DNA of 7,169 nucleotides from Bacteroides sp. (GTDB lineage: Bacteria; Bacteroidota; Bacteroidia; Bacteroidales; Bacteroidaceae): NCBI GenBank assembly GCA_019412865.1, contig DXOJ01000595.1, positions 1 through 7,169 on the forward strand, given 5' to 3'. Numbering within the stretch: the stretch's first letter is position 1; the number at the start of each line of letters is the position of its first letter. Position numbers and translations under genes: made by a program. Positions 1 through 7,048 of the stretch are shown here, one piece after another. The notes under the pieces are model-generated. The model saw only the letters and a list, made by a program, of their open reading frames with translations, was not told where the DNA came from and did not search any database.

Positions 1-644
1 AACAAAAAGGCTGTCTGCCCGTTTTATGTGGAGGGACAGGTATGTATCTGGAATCCGTGTTGAAAGGATATAAACTGATGCCCGTACCGGAAAATCCGGA
101 ATTGCGTAACCGTTTGGCAAATCATTCGCTGGAAGAGTTGACGGAAATGCTAAGTCAATACAAGGCTTTGCATAACTCCACCGATGTGGATACCGTGAAA
201 CGGGCGATACGGGCGATAGAAATTGAAGAGTATTATGCAGCCCATCCGGTTCCCGAAAGGGAATTCCCGGAACTGAACAGTCTCATCATCGGAGTGGACA
301 TTGACCGGGAACTGCGCCGTGAAAAGATCACCCGCCGATTGAAACAACGATTGGATGAAGGAATGGTGGACGAGGTAAGACGATTGATCGAACAGGGAAT
401 TGCACCGGACGATCTCATCTACTATGGACTGGAATACAAATACCTGACATTATACGTCATAGGCAAACTGACTTATGAAGAAATGTTCAACGGTTTGGAG
501 ATAGCCATCCATCAGTTTGCCAAGCGACAAATGACCTGGTTCCGCGGCATGGAAAGAAGAGGATTTACGATCCATTGGATGAATGCAGAGCTGCCGATGG
601 AAGAAAAGATAGCTTTTGTAAAAGAGAAACTGCAAGGGAATTAG
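1..644 (+). CDS. miaA: tRNA dimethylallyltransferase (MiaA), 5' end outside the window
   Basis: MiaA transfers a dimethylallyl group from DMAPP to N6 of adenosine 37 in tRNAs that read codons starting with U. The reading frame is open from position 3, and the residues before the first ATG (position 42) encode the family motif LPVLCGGTGMYLES, equivalent to the canonical LP-lvGGTGLY. The ATG at 42 is therefore internal, not the start. About 213 residues are visible; family members are about 300, so roughly 90 N-terminal residues, including the P-loop, are missing. Near the C-terminus the signature FAKRQMTWFRG matches the family's AKRQ-TW-R block, followed by IHWMN, which resembles the usual W-D ending. 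Two other blocks deviate: the usual HPND segment before RALEV is replaced by STDVD before RAIEI, and TRQ before the AKRQ block is IHQ. From memory, Bacteroides species carry two miaA paralogues; which one this is cannot be decided here. The stop is TAG at 642-644. Confidence 0.93.
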   Translation, partial: QKGCLPVLCGGTGMYLESVLKGYKLMPVPENPELRNRLANHSLEELTEMLSQYKALHNSTDVDTVKRAIRAIEIEEYYAAHPVPEREFPELNSLIIGVDIDRELRREKITRRLKQRLDEGMVDEVRRLIEQGIAPDDLIYYGLEYKYLTLYVIGKLTYEEMFNGLEIAIHQFAKRQMTWFRGMERRGFTIHWMNAELPMEEKIAFVKEKLQGN

Positions 645-652
645 TATCTTTG
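645..652 (+). promoter_or_regulatory. Candidate Bacteroides -7 promoter box for the lipid kinase gene
   Basis: TATCTTTG matches the Bacteroides sigma-factor -7 consensus TAnnTTTG exactly and begins immediately after the miaA stop codon. Transcription would start near 659, leaving a leader of about 44 nt before the ATG at 703. The nearest upstream TTTG that could serve as the -33 element is at 615-618, inside miaA. Its gap to the -7 box is 26 bp, longer than the usual 19-21 bp, so the match is incomplete. A weak AGGA at 686-689 lies 13 nt before the start codon. Confidence 0.4.
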
Positions 653-702
653 GCAGTTATTATAGTGCGATTTTTAATACACAATAGGATAGATATACAA
701 AT

Positions 703-1629
703 ATGAGTGTAGAACCGAAGAAATGGGGAGTGATTTACAACCCAAAAGCTGGTACCCGAAAGGTAAAGAAGCGCTGGAAAGAAATTAAGGAGTACATGGA
801 CAGTAAAGGTGTAGACTATGACTATGTACAATCCGAAGGTTTCGGTTCGGTAGAGCGTCTCGCTAAAATTTTGGCCAACAATGGTTATCGCACGATTGTC
901 ATTGTGGGAGGTGATGGGGCATTGAATGATGCCATCAATGGCATTATGCTATCCGATGCCGAAGATAAAGAGAACATTGCCCTCGGTATGATTCCGAACG
1001 GTATCGGAAATGACTTCGCCAAATATTGGGGACTTAGCACCGAATACAAGCCGGCTGTCGACTGTATCATCAATCATCGGTTGAAGAAAATAGACGTAGG
1101 CTACTGCAACTTCTACGACGGAAACGAACACCAGCGTCGCTATTTCCTCAATGCCGTTAATATCGGACTGGGAGCACGAATCGTCAAAATCACCGATCAG
1201 ACCAAGCGTTTCTGGGGAGTGAAGTTCCTTTCATACGTTGCCGCCCTGTTTTCTCTTATATTTGAACGGAAGCTTTACAGAATGCATCTCCGTATCAATG
1301 ACGAACATATCCGCGGACGCATCATGACCGTATGTATAGGCAGTGCCTGGGGATGGGGACAAACACCCAGTGCCGTTCCATACAACGGATGGCTGGATGT
1401 ATCCGTAATCTACCGCCCGGAATTCCTGCAAATTATTTCCGGACTATGGATGCTGATTCAGGGAAGAATCCTGAATCACAAAGTGGTGAAAAGCTACCGG
1501 ACGAGAAAAGTAAAGGTACTCCGGGCACAGAATGCAGCGGTGGATTTGGACGGGCGATTGTTGCCTAAACATTTTCCTTTAGAAGTAGGCGTGCTCCCGG
1601 AAAAGACAACGCTTATTATTCCAAATTAA
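703..1629 (+). CDS. Diacylglycerol kinase family lipid kinase (DagK/YegS/DgkB-like)
   Basis: This 308-residue protein has the soluble lipid kinase fold of the DAGK catalytic family, whose members phosphorylate diacylglycerol, sphingoid bases, ceramides or related lipids with ATP at the inner membrane face. Visible motifs in order are NPKAG (residues 13-17, nucleotide-binding loop), GGDGALND (69-76, the family GGDGT-NE signature), PNGIGNDFA (98-106, normally P-GTGNDFA) and, in the C-terminal lobe, DLDGR (281-285), corresponding to the conserved DGE near the active site. The length is normal for the family and there is no signal peptide or TM segment. The ATG at 703 places the NPKAG motif at the usual distance from the N-terminus. 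The gene is 58 bp downstream of miaA, with a possible promoter of its own, and upstream of kdsA. The substrate cannot be read from sequence. Diacylglycerol recycling is the default guess, but Bacteroides also make sphingolipids, so a ceramide or sphingoid substrate is possible. The Thr-to-Ile change at residue 101 and Glu-to-Arg at 285 are unusual relative to textbook members. Confidence 0.9.
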   Translation: MSVEPKKWGVIYNPKAGTRKVKKRWKEIKEYMDSKGVDYDYVQSEGFGSVERLAKILANNGYRTIVIVGGDGALNDAINGIMLSDAEDKENIALGMIPNGIGNDFAKYWGLSTEYKPAVDCIINHRLKKIDVGYCNFYDGNEHQRRYFLNAVNIGLGARIVKITDQTKRFWGVKFLSYVAALFSLIFERKLYRMHLRINDEHIRGRIMTVCIGSAWGWGQTPSAVPYNGWLDVSVIYRPEFLQIISGLWMLIQGRILNHKVVKSYRTRKVKVLRAQNAAVDLDGRLLPKHFPLEVGVLPEKTTLIIPN

Positions 1630-1637
1630 ATATAATT

Positions 1638-1745
1638 AGGCACGGATTACGCGGATTACACGGTTTTCTTAATATAACCGAATTGGCAAGAACAGTGTAA
1701 TTTACAGTATCTGCAAGAACCGTGTAATCCGCGTAATCCGTGCCT
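1638..1745. repeat. Long inverted repeat with perfect 28-bp arms, built from a 9-bp tandem unit
   Basis: The left arm (1638-1665) and right arm (1718-1745) are exact reverse complements over 28 bp, separated by 52 bp. Each arm is itself periodic: the left arm reads CACGGATTA (1641-1649), CGCGGATTA (1650-1658), then CACGGTT (1659-1665). As RNA it would form a very stable stem ending 28 nt before the kdsA start codon. No run of T follows the stem on either strand, so it is not a classical intrinsic terminator. No target-site duplication is visible at the edges (TAATT on the left, GAAAA on the right), and it encodes nothing convincing. From memory, intergenic copies of similar ATTAC/GTAAT-type repeats are common in Bacteroidota, which would make this a REP-like dispersed element; this could not be checked here. 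No second copy occurs in the window. Confidence 0.93.
1686..1728. repeat. Imperfect 16-bp direct repeat overlapping the right arm of the inverted repeat
   Basis: GCAAGAACAGTGTAAT (1686-1701) recurs as GCAAGAACCGTGTAAT (1713-1728) with one mismatch. The two copies start 27 bp apart, three times the 9-bp period of the arms. The second copy runs into the right arm of the inverted repeat. Just inside the first copy is a small perfect palindrome, TGTAATTTACA (1696-1706). The arrangement suggests that loop and arm sequence arose by duplication of one ancestral block. Confidence 0.75.
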
Positions 1746-1773
1746 GAAAATAAACTTATAATAGTAGTTAAGT

Positions 1774-2574
1774 ATGATAGAACTTAAGAACAACCCCACC
1801 GGCAACTTTTTCCTGTTGGCCGGTCCGTGTGTGATAGAAGGTGAAGAAATGGCAATGCGCATTGCCGAACGAGTAGTAAAGATCACCGAAGCACTGCAAA
1901 TTCCTTATGTATTCAAAGGTTCTTACCGCAAGGCAAACCGCTCACGTCTGGATTCGTTTACCGGCATTGGCGATGAGAAAGCACTCAAAGTATTGAGAAA
2001 AGTACATGAGACTTTCGGAGTCCCTACCGTAACCGATATCCATACCGCAGATGAAGCTGCAATGGCAGCCGAATACGTGGACATACTTCAAATCCCGGCT
2101 TTTCTTTGTCGCCAGACCGACTTGTTGGTTGCCGCAGCCAAAACCGGAAAAACGATTAACATCAAGAAAGGACAGTTCCTTTCACCGCTGGCAATGCAGT
2201 TTGCTGCCGACAAAGTGGTGGAAGCCGGAAACAAGAATGTGATGCTTACCGAACGCGGAACAACTTTCGGCTATCAGGATCTTGTTGTGGACTATCGTGG
2301 TATCCCCGAAATGCAAACATTCGGCTATCCGGTGATTCTGGATGTCACTCACTCCTTGCAGCAACCCAACCAGACCAGTGGGGTAACGGGAGGAATGCCG
2401 CAGTTGATAGAAACTGTCGCCAAAGCAGGTATCGCCGTAGGTGCCGACGGAATATTCATCGAAACGCATGAAAACCCTGCCGTGGCAAAAAGCGATGGTG
2501 CCAATATGCTAAAGTTAGACCTCCTGGAAGGACTGTTAACTAAGCTAGTCAAGATACGGGAAGCTATAAAATAA
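1774..2574 (+). CDS. kdsA: 3-deoxy-8-phosphooctulonate (Kdo-8-P) synthase, metal-dependent class
   Basis: KdsA is a cytoplasmic enzyme that condenses phosphoenolpyruvate with D-arabinose 5-phosphate to give Kdo-8-phosphate, the precursor of the Kdo residue joining lipid A to the LPS core. The 266-residue protein is full length. Motifs include AGPCVIE (16-22), FKGSYRKANRS (substrate loop), the TDIH segment, LQIPAFLCRQTDL, KKGQFLSP, TERGTTFGY, DVTHS (190-194), IETHE (229-233) and SDG (240-242). Cys19 in place of the Asn of the E. coli enzyme, together with His193, Glu230 and Asp241, lines up at a constant offset of 8 with the four metal ligands I recall for Aquifex aeolicus KdsA (C11, H185, E222, D233). 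This points to the metal-dependent class. The ATG at 1774 puts the AGPC motif close to the N-terminus as expected. The leader contains the large inverted repeat and no clear Shine-Dalgarno. An E. coli-like TATAAT at 1757-1762 is too close to the start to be a convincing promoter. Confidence 0.97.
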   Translation: MIELKNNPTGNFFLLAGPCVIEGEEMAMRIAERVVKITEALQIPYVFKGSYRKANRSRLDSFTGIGDEKALKVLRKVHETFGVPTVTDIHTADEAAMAAEYVDILQIPAFLCRQTDLLVAAAKTGKTINIKKGQFLSPLAMQFAADKVVEAGNKNVMLTERGTTFGYQDLVVDYRGIPEMQTFGYPVILDVTHSLQQPNQTSGVTGGMPQLIETVAKAGIAVGADGIFIETHENPAVAKSDGANMLKLDLLEGLLTKLVKIREAIK

Positions 2575-2655
2575 CTCTTTTCCCTGTCTATTTGTGATTT
2601 ACAACCAAACACAACGACAAATAACACAGAAATATTTATTTAAACTAAATAGAAC

Positions 2656-5493
2656 ATGAAACATTTATTACGTGGATTATTTATTGCAGTCCTTTTTATA
2701 TGCTGCAATTTCCAGCTCGTACTTGCACAACCCATGCAAGAGTTACCTGTAGACAAGAATGTCCGCATCGGTAAACTAGACGACGGGCTTACCTATTACA
2801 TTCGCCACAATGCCCTTCCCGAAAAACGAGTTGAATTCTACATCGCCCAGAAAGTAGGTTCTATTCTTGAGGAACCGCAACAACGTGGTCTGGCTCACTT
2901 TCTGGAGCACATGGCTTTTAATGGCACAAAGCACTTCCCGGGTGATGAAACCGGACTTGGCATCGTGCCCTGGTGCGAAACGAAAGGTATCAAATTCGGC
3001 ACGAACCTGAATGCATATACCAGTGTCGACCAGACGGTGTACAACATCAGCAACGTACCGACTGAAAATATAAACGTGGTAGACTCTTGTCTGCTGATCC
3101 TTCATGACTGGTCGAATGCTATCAACCTTGCCGACAAGGAAATTGACAAAGAACGTGGTGTTATCCGCGAAGAATGGAGAAGCCGCAACAGTGGTATGCT
3201 TCGCATCATGACTGATGCACAGTCTACTCTATATCCGGATTCTAAATATTCAGACTGTATGCCTATCGGAAGCATTGATGTTATCAACAACTTCCCTTAT
3301 CAGGATATCCGCGATTATTATGCGAAATGGTATCGTCCGGACTTGCAAGGAATCGTTATTGTAGGTGATATCAATGTAGATGAAATTGAAGCCAAACTGA
3401 AAAAGGTATTCGCAGATGTAAAAGCTCCGGTAAACCCGGCCGAACGTATCTACTATCCAGTGGCAGATAATCAGGAACCGCTTATCTATATCGGCACAGA
3501 CAAGGAAGTGAAGAATCCTTATGTGAACATCTTCTTCAAACAAGACGCTACACCGGATTCTTTGAAAAATACCATTGCTTATTATGCTACCCAGTATATG
3601 GTCAGCATGGCTATGAATATGCTGAACAACCGTTTGAACGAACTCCGCCAAACTGCTAATCCTCCTTTCACTAGTGCAAGCGCAGAATATGGAAACTATT
3701 TCCTTGCCAAGACTAAAGAAGCACTCGCACTTGATGCAAGCAGCAAAATAGACGGCATCGATTTAGCAATGAAAACAGTTTTGGAAGAAGCTGAACGTGC
3801 ACGCCGCTTCGGATTTACCGCATCAGAATATGAACGCGCACGCGCCAACTATCTGCAAGCCGTAGAATCTGCTTACAACGAACGCGAAAAGACTAAAAGT
3901 GGTTCTTACGTCAACGAATACGTTAACAATTTCCTTGAAAAAGAACCGATTCCGGGAATCGAAGTTGAATATACACTGGTAAACAAACTGGCTCCGAATA
4001 TCCCAGTAGAAGCTGTCAATCAGGTGATGCAACAACTAATCACTGACAACAATCAGGTGGTTTTACTGGCCGGTCCGGAAAAAGAAGGCGCTAAATATCC
4101 TACTAAAGAAGAAATTGCTGCTTTATTGAAACAAATGAAGTCATTCGATCTGAAACCTTATGAAGATAAAGTTTCTAACGAACCGCTGATCTCTGAAGAT
4201 ATTAAAGGTGGCAAGATTGTTTCTGAAAAAGCTGGTGATATTTATGGTACGACTAAGTTGGTGCTTTCCAACGGCGTAACTGTATATGTGAAGCCTACTG
4301 ATTTCAAGGCTGACCAGATTGTAATGAAAGGTGTAAGCTTCGGTGGTACCAGCGTATTCCCGAACGAAGAAATTATCAATATCTCTCAATTAAACGGAGT
4401 AGCTCTGGTAGGTGGAATCGGTAATTTCAGCAAAGTGGATCTGGGTAAAGCTTTAGCCGGCAAACGTGCAAACGTAGGTGCGGGTATCGGCAACACTACG
4501 GAAACTGTTTCCGGTAGTTGTGCTCCGAAAGACTTTGAGACAATGATGCAGCTTACTTATCTGACTTTCACATCTCCGCGTAAGGATAACGAAGCATTCG
4601 AATCTTACAAGAACCGTTTGAAAGCTGAACTTCAAAATGCAGACGCTAACCCGATGACTGCTTTCAGTGACACTATTACAAGCGTACTATACGGTCACCA
4701 TCCACGCGCTATCAGAATGAAAGAAAACATGGTAGACCAGATCAACTATGACCGTATTCTTGAAATGTACAAAGACCGCTACAAAGATGCAAGTGATTTC
4801 ACTTTCTTCCTGGTAGGAAACGTAGACTTGGCTACAATGAAACCGTTAATCGCCAAATATCTGGGAGGTCTGCCATCTATCAACCGTAAAGAGACTTTCA
4901 AAGATAACAAGATGGACATCCGCAAGGGAGAGATCAAAAATGTATTTGCGAAAGCACAGGAAACTCCGATGGCTACCATCATGTTCCTTTATAGCGGCAC
5001 TTGCAAATATGACTTGCGCAACAATGTCCTGCTTAGCTTCTTAGATCAGGCTCTGGATTTGGTTTACACTGCTGAAATCCGTGAAAAAGAAGGAGGTACA
5101 TACGGTGTAAGCTGTAACGGAAGTCTTGGTAAATACCCGAAAGAGGAACTTGTTCTTCAGATTGTATTCCAAACTGACCCTGCCAAGAAAGATAAATTGT
5201 CTGCTGTTGTTGTAGAACAACTTCACAAAATGGCAAAAGAAGGTCCGTCTGCCGAACACATGCAGAAGATCAAAGAATATATGCTGAAGAAGTATAAAGA
5301 CGCCCAGAAAGAAAACGGCTACTGGCTTAATAATATGGACGAATACCTCTACACGGGTGTAGATAATACAAAAGACTATGAAAAGTTGGTCAACAGCATC
5401 ACAGCGAAAGAAGTGCAAGACTTCCTCGCCAATTTGCTGAAACAGAACAACGAAATTCAAGTCATCATGACCGTGCCGGAAGAAAACAAATAA
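2656..5493 (+). CDS. Exported M16 family zinc metalloprotease (PqqL-like, two-module)
   Basis: This 945-residue protein belongs to the inverzincin (M16) family, which encloses and degrades peptides or small unfolded proteins. A signal peptide is evident: basic MKHLLR, a hydrophobic stretch, and a likely cleavage site at VLA|Q (after residue 24), so it should act in the periplasm. Cys16 and Cys17 do not form a good lipobox. The inverted zinc motif is HFLEH (81-85), with Glu84 as the catalytic base, His81 and His85 as ligands, and Glu166 and Glu173 in ERGVIREEW matching the two downstream glutamates of pitrilysin, seven residues apart. The first module continues with RPDLQGIVIVGD (227-238). The second, non-catalytic module contains FFLVGNVD (717-724) and a conserved R-x6-Y pair (Arg809, Tyr816) in REKEGGTYGV, equivalent to the substrate-binding pair of insulin-degrading enzyme. 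Length fits E. coli PqqL (about 930). It follows kdsA by 81 bp and precedes the permease gene by 23 bp. Its substrate is unknown, and no PQQ biosynthesis role is implied. Confidence 0.95.
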   Translation: MKHLLRGLFIAVLFICCNFQLVLAQPMQELPVDKNVRIGKLDDGLTYYIRHNALPEKRVEFYIAQKVGSILEEPQQRGLAHFLEHMAFNGTKHFPGDETGLGIVPWCETKGIKFGTNLNAYTSVDQTVYNISNVPTENINVVDSCLLILHDWSNAINLADKEIDKERGVIREEWRSRNSGMLRIMTDAQSTLYPDSKYSDCMPIGSIDVINNFPYQDIRDYYAKWYRPDLQGIVIVGDINVDEIEAKLKKVFADVKAPVNPAERIYYPVADNQEPLIYIGTDKEVKNPYVNIFFKQDATPDSLKNTIAYYATQYMVSMAMNMLNNRLNELRQTANPPFTSASAEYGNYFLAKTKEALALDASSKIDGIDLAMKTVLEEAERARRFGFTASEYERARANYLQAVESAYNEREKTKSGSYVNEYVNNFLEKEPIPGIEVEYTLVNKLAPNIPVEAVNQVMQQLITDNNQVVLLAGPEKEGAKYPTKEEIAALLKQMKSFDLKPYEDKVSNEPLISEDIKGGKIVSEKAGDIYGTTKLVLSNGVTVYVKPTDFKADQIVMKGVSFGGTSVFPNEEIINISQLNGVALVGGIGNFSKVDLGKALAGKRANVGAGIGNTTETVSGSCAPKDFETMMQLTYLTFTSPRKDNEAFESYKNRLKAELQNADANPMTAFSDTITSVLYGHHPRAIRMKENMVDQINYDRILEMYKDRYKDASDFTFFLVGNVDLATMKPLIAKYLGGLPSINRKETFKDNKMDIRKGEIKNVFAKAQETPMATIMFLYSGTCKYDLRNNVLLSFLDQALDLVYTAEIREKEGGTYGVSCNGSLGKYPKEELVLQIVFQTDPAKKDKLSAVVVEQLHKMAKEGPSAEHMQKIKEYMLKKYKDAQKENGYWLNNMDEYLYTGVDNTKDYEKLVNSITAKEVQDFLANLLKQNNEIQVIMTVPEENK

Positions 5494-5516
5494 AAATTCT
5501 CTAGTATATCTACTGA

Positions 5517-7010
5517 ATGATGATATTCAACGAATTACGCAAACATGGAAGGCTTGCCGCCAAACGGCATCCGATGTATGAAAAGAACAAAGTTGCTAAA
5601 ATACTCGGTTATGTCATGGGCGCATTCTGGGCCGGTTACCTGATATTCTTCGGTACGACGTTCGCGTTCGGATTTTCTGATATGGTTCCCAACCGGGAAC
5701 CATATCATGTGATGAACGCAGTGGTTCTGATCTTTATCCTGGCACTGGACTTTCTGTTGCGTGTTCCGTTTCAAAAAACACCGACACAGGAGATAAAACC
5801 TTACCTCCTGCTGCCGGTTAAACGAATTCGTGTCATCGACTTTTTACTAATCCGCTCGGGACTAAGTCTGTTCAACCTGTTCTGGTTGTTTCTGTTTGTC
5901 CCTTTTTCCTTCATCACTATTACCAAGTTTTTCGGTATCTCCGGTGTCATCACCTATCTTATCGGTATCTTGCTATTGATTATTGCCAATAATTACTGGT
6001 ACTTGCTTTGCCGCACTCTTATCAACGAACGTATTTGGTGGATTCTATTACCTATCGCTTTCTACGGTGGAATAGGCTGCCTTCTTTTCATTCCCGAAGA
6101 TAGCCCCCTATTCTATTTCTTCATGGATCTGGGAGACGGATATATACAGGGCAACATTCTATATTTTCTCGGCACCATACTTGTGATTGCCATTTTATGG
6201 CTGGTTAACCGCAAGATCATGTCCGGACTTATCTATGCAGAGCTGGCAAAAGTAGAAGATAGTCAGATTAAGCATGTCTCCGAATATAAATTCTTCGAAC
6301 GCTACGGGGAAGTTGGCGAATATATGAGATTGGAACTGAAAATGCTTTTACGTAACCGCCGCTGTAAAGGTGCATTACGCAATATCGCTATTGTAGTGGT
6401 GGCTTTCTCCGTTGCACTTAGCTTTTCCAGTGTCTACGACGGCAATTTCATGACTTCCTTCATCTGTGTATACAACTTTGCCGTATTCGGAATGATTATC
6501 CTTTCACAGATTATGTCCTTCGAAGGCAATTACATTGATGGCCTGATGTCTCGTAAAGAATCAATTATGAGTCTGCTGAAAGCCAAATATTACACATACA
6601 GTATTGGTGAAATCATACCTTTCATACTCATGATTCCCGCCATCATCATGAATAAACTCACTTTACTGGGCGCCTTCGCCTGGTTTTTCTATACCATCGG
6701 CTTTATTTATTTCTGTTTTTTCCAACTGGCTGTCTACAACAAACAGACGGTACCCTTAAACGAGAAAGTGGCAAGCCGACAAACGAATAGTGCTATACAG
6801 ATGGTGGTTAATTTCGCGGCTTTTGGTGTGCCTCTCATCTTATACAGTCTATTAAATGCATTTTTAGGTGAAACAATCACTTACATAATTCTGTTAGTTG
6901 TCGGTCTCGGATTTACCCTGACTTCTCCTTTATGGATTAAAAATGTATATCATCGTTTCATGAAACGGCGATACGAAAACATGGAAGGCTTCAGAGACAG
7001 CCGCCAATAA
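5517..7010 (+). CDS. Polytopic membrane protein, probable ABC exporter permease (resembles DUF5687)
   Basis: The 497-residue protein is strongly hydrophobic, with about 12 predicted membrane segments judged by eye: roughly residues 29-53, 64-83, 107-135, 140-160, 171-191, 211-231, 289-306, 312-332, 361-379, 381-403, 429-449 and 453-472. A hydrophilic cytoplasmic stretch (about 232-288) splits it into two six-segment halves. Each half starts with a basic amphipathic stretch (NELRKHGRLAAKRH near 5-18; LELKMLLRNRRCKG at 272-285), and in each a charged loop follows the second segment (about 93-112 and 340-359). This is what a fused ABC-2-type permease would look like. The downstream neighbour, 38 bp away, is an ABC ATPase, which supports a transport role. 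I recall the family as DUF5687, found in Bacteroidota beside such ATPases, but this assignment is from memory. There is no signal peptide beyond the first TM segment. Two adjacent ATGs (5517, 5520) are possible starts; the first is used. The substrate is unknown. Confidence 0.82.
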   Translation: MMIFNELRKHGRLAAKRHPMYEKNKVAKILGYVMGAFWAGYLIFFGTTFAFGFSDMVPNREPYHVMNAVVLIFILALDFLLRVPFQKTPTQEIKPYLLLPVKRIRVIDFLLIRSGLSLFNLFWLFLFVPFSFITITKFFGISGVITYLIGILLLIIANNYWYLLCRTLINERIWWILLPIAFYGGIGCLLFIPEDSPLFYFFMDLGDGYIQGNILYFLGTILVIAILWLVNRKIMSGLIYAELAKVEDSQIKHVSEYKFFERYGEVGEYMRLELKMLLRNRRCKGALRNIAIVVVAFSVALSFSSVYDGNFMTSFICVYNFAVFGMIILSQIMSFEGNYIDGLMSRKESIMSLLKAKYYTYSIGEIIPFILMIPAIIMNKLTLLGAFAWFFYTIGFIYFCFFQLAVYNKQTVPLNEKVASRQTNSAIQMVVNFAAFGVPLILYSLLNAFLGETITYIILLVVGLGFTLTSPLWIKNVYHRFMKRRYENMEGFRDSRQ

Positions 7011-7048
7011 ACGCTCATGAATCATTAACCATATAAACATTGAAGATC

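Noticed and set aside
42..644. Treating the ATG at 42 as the start of a 200-residue protein
   Set aside because: The frame is open upstream and the codons from position 3 encode the conserved first part of the MiaA GGTG motif, so the gene begins before the window.
1638..1745. Rho-independent terminator for the lipid kinase gene
   Set aside because: The stem is long with a 52-nt loop and is not followed by a T-tract on either strand.
1638..1745. Insertion sequence or MITE with target-site duplication
   Set aside because: No transposase and no matching direct repeats at the two edges; a REP-like repeat remains possible but a transposition origin is unsupported.
1757..1762. TATAAT as a -10 promoter for kdsA
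   Set aside because: It would place the transcription start about 5 nt before the ATG, and Bacteroides promoters use TAnnTTTG; AT-rich leaders give such matches by chance.
2575..2655. Promoter for the M16 protease gene
   Set aside because: There is a TTTG at 2591-2594, but no TAnnTTTG at the right distance downstream and no hairpin; nothing definite is seen in this gap.
2670..2706. Lipoprotein signal in the M16 protease (Cys16/Cys17)
   Set aside because: The residues before the cysteines (LFI) do not fit the lipobox, while VLA|Q at residue 24 is a good signal peptidase I site.
5041..5460. 139-codon open frame on the minus strand inside the protease gene, and similar antisense frames elsewhere
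   Set aside because: The translations are low-complexity, Phe/Val/Ile-rich shadows of well-supported + strand genes, with no recognisable motifs.
7017..7028. Tiny ORF (ATG AAT CAT TAA) between the permease and ATPase genes
   Set aside because: Three sense codons without a ribosome-binding context; expected by chance in AT-rich spacer.
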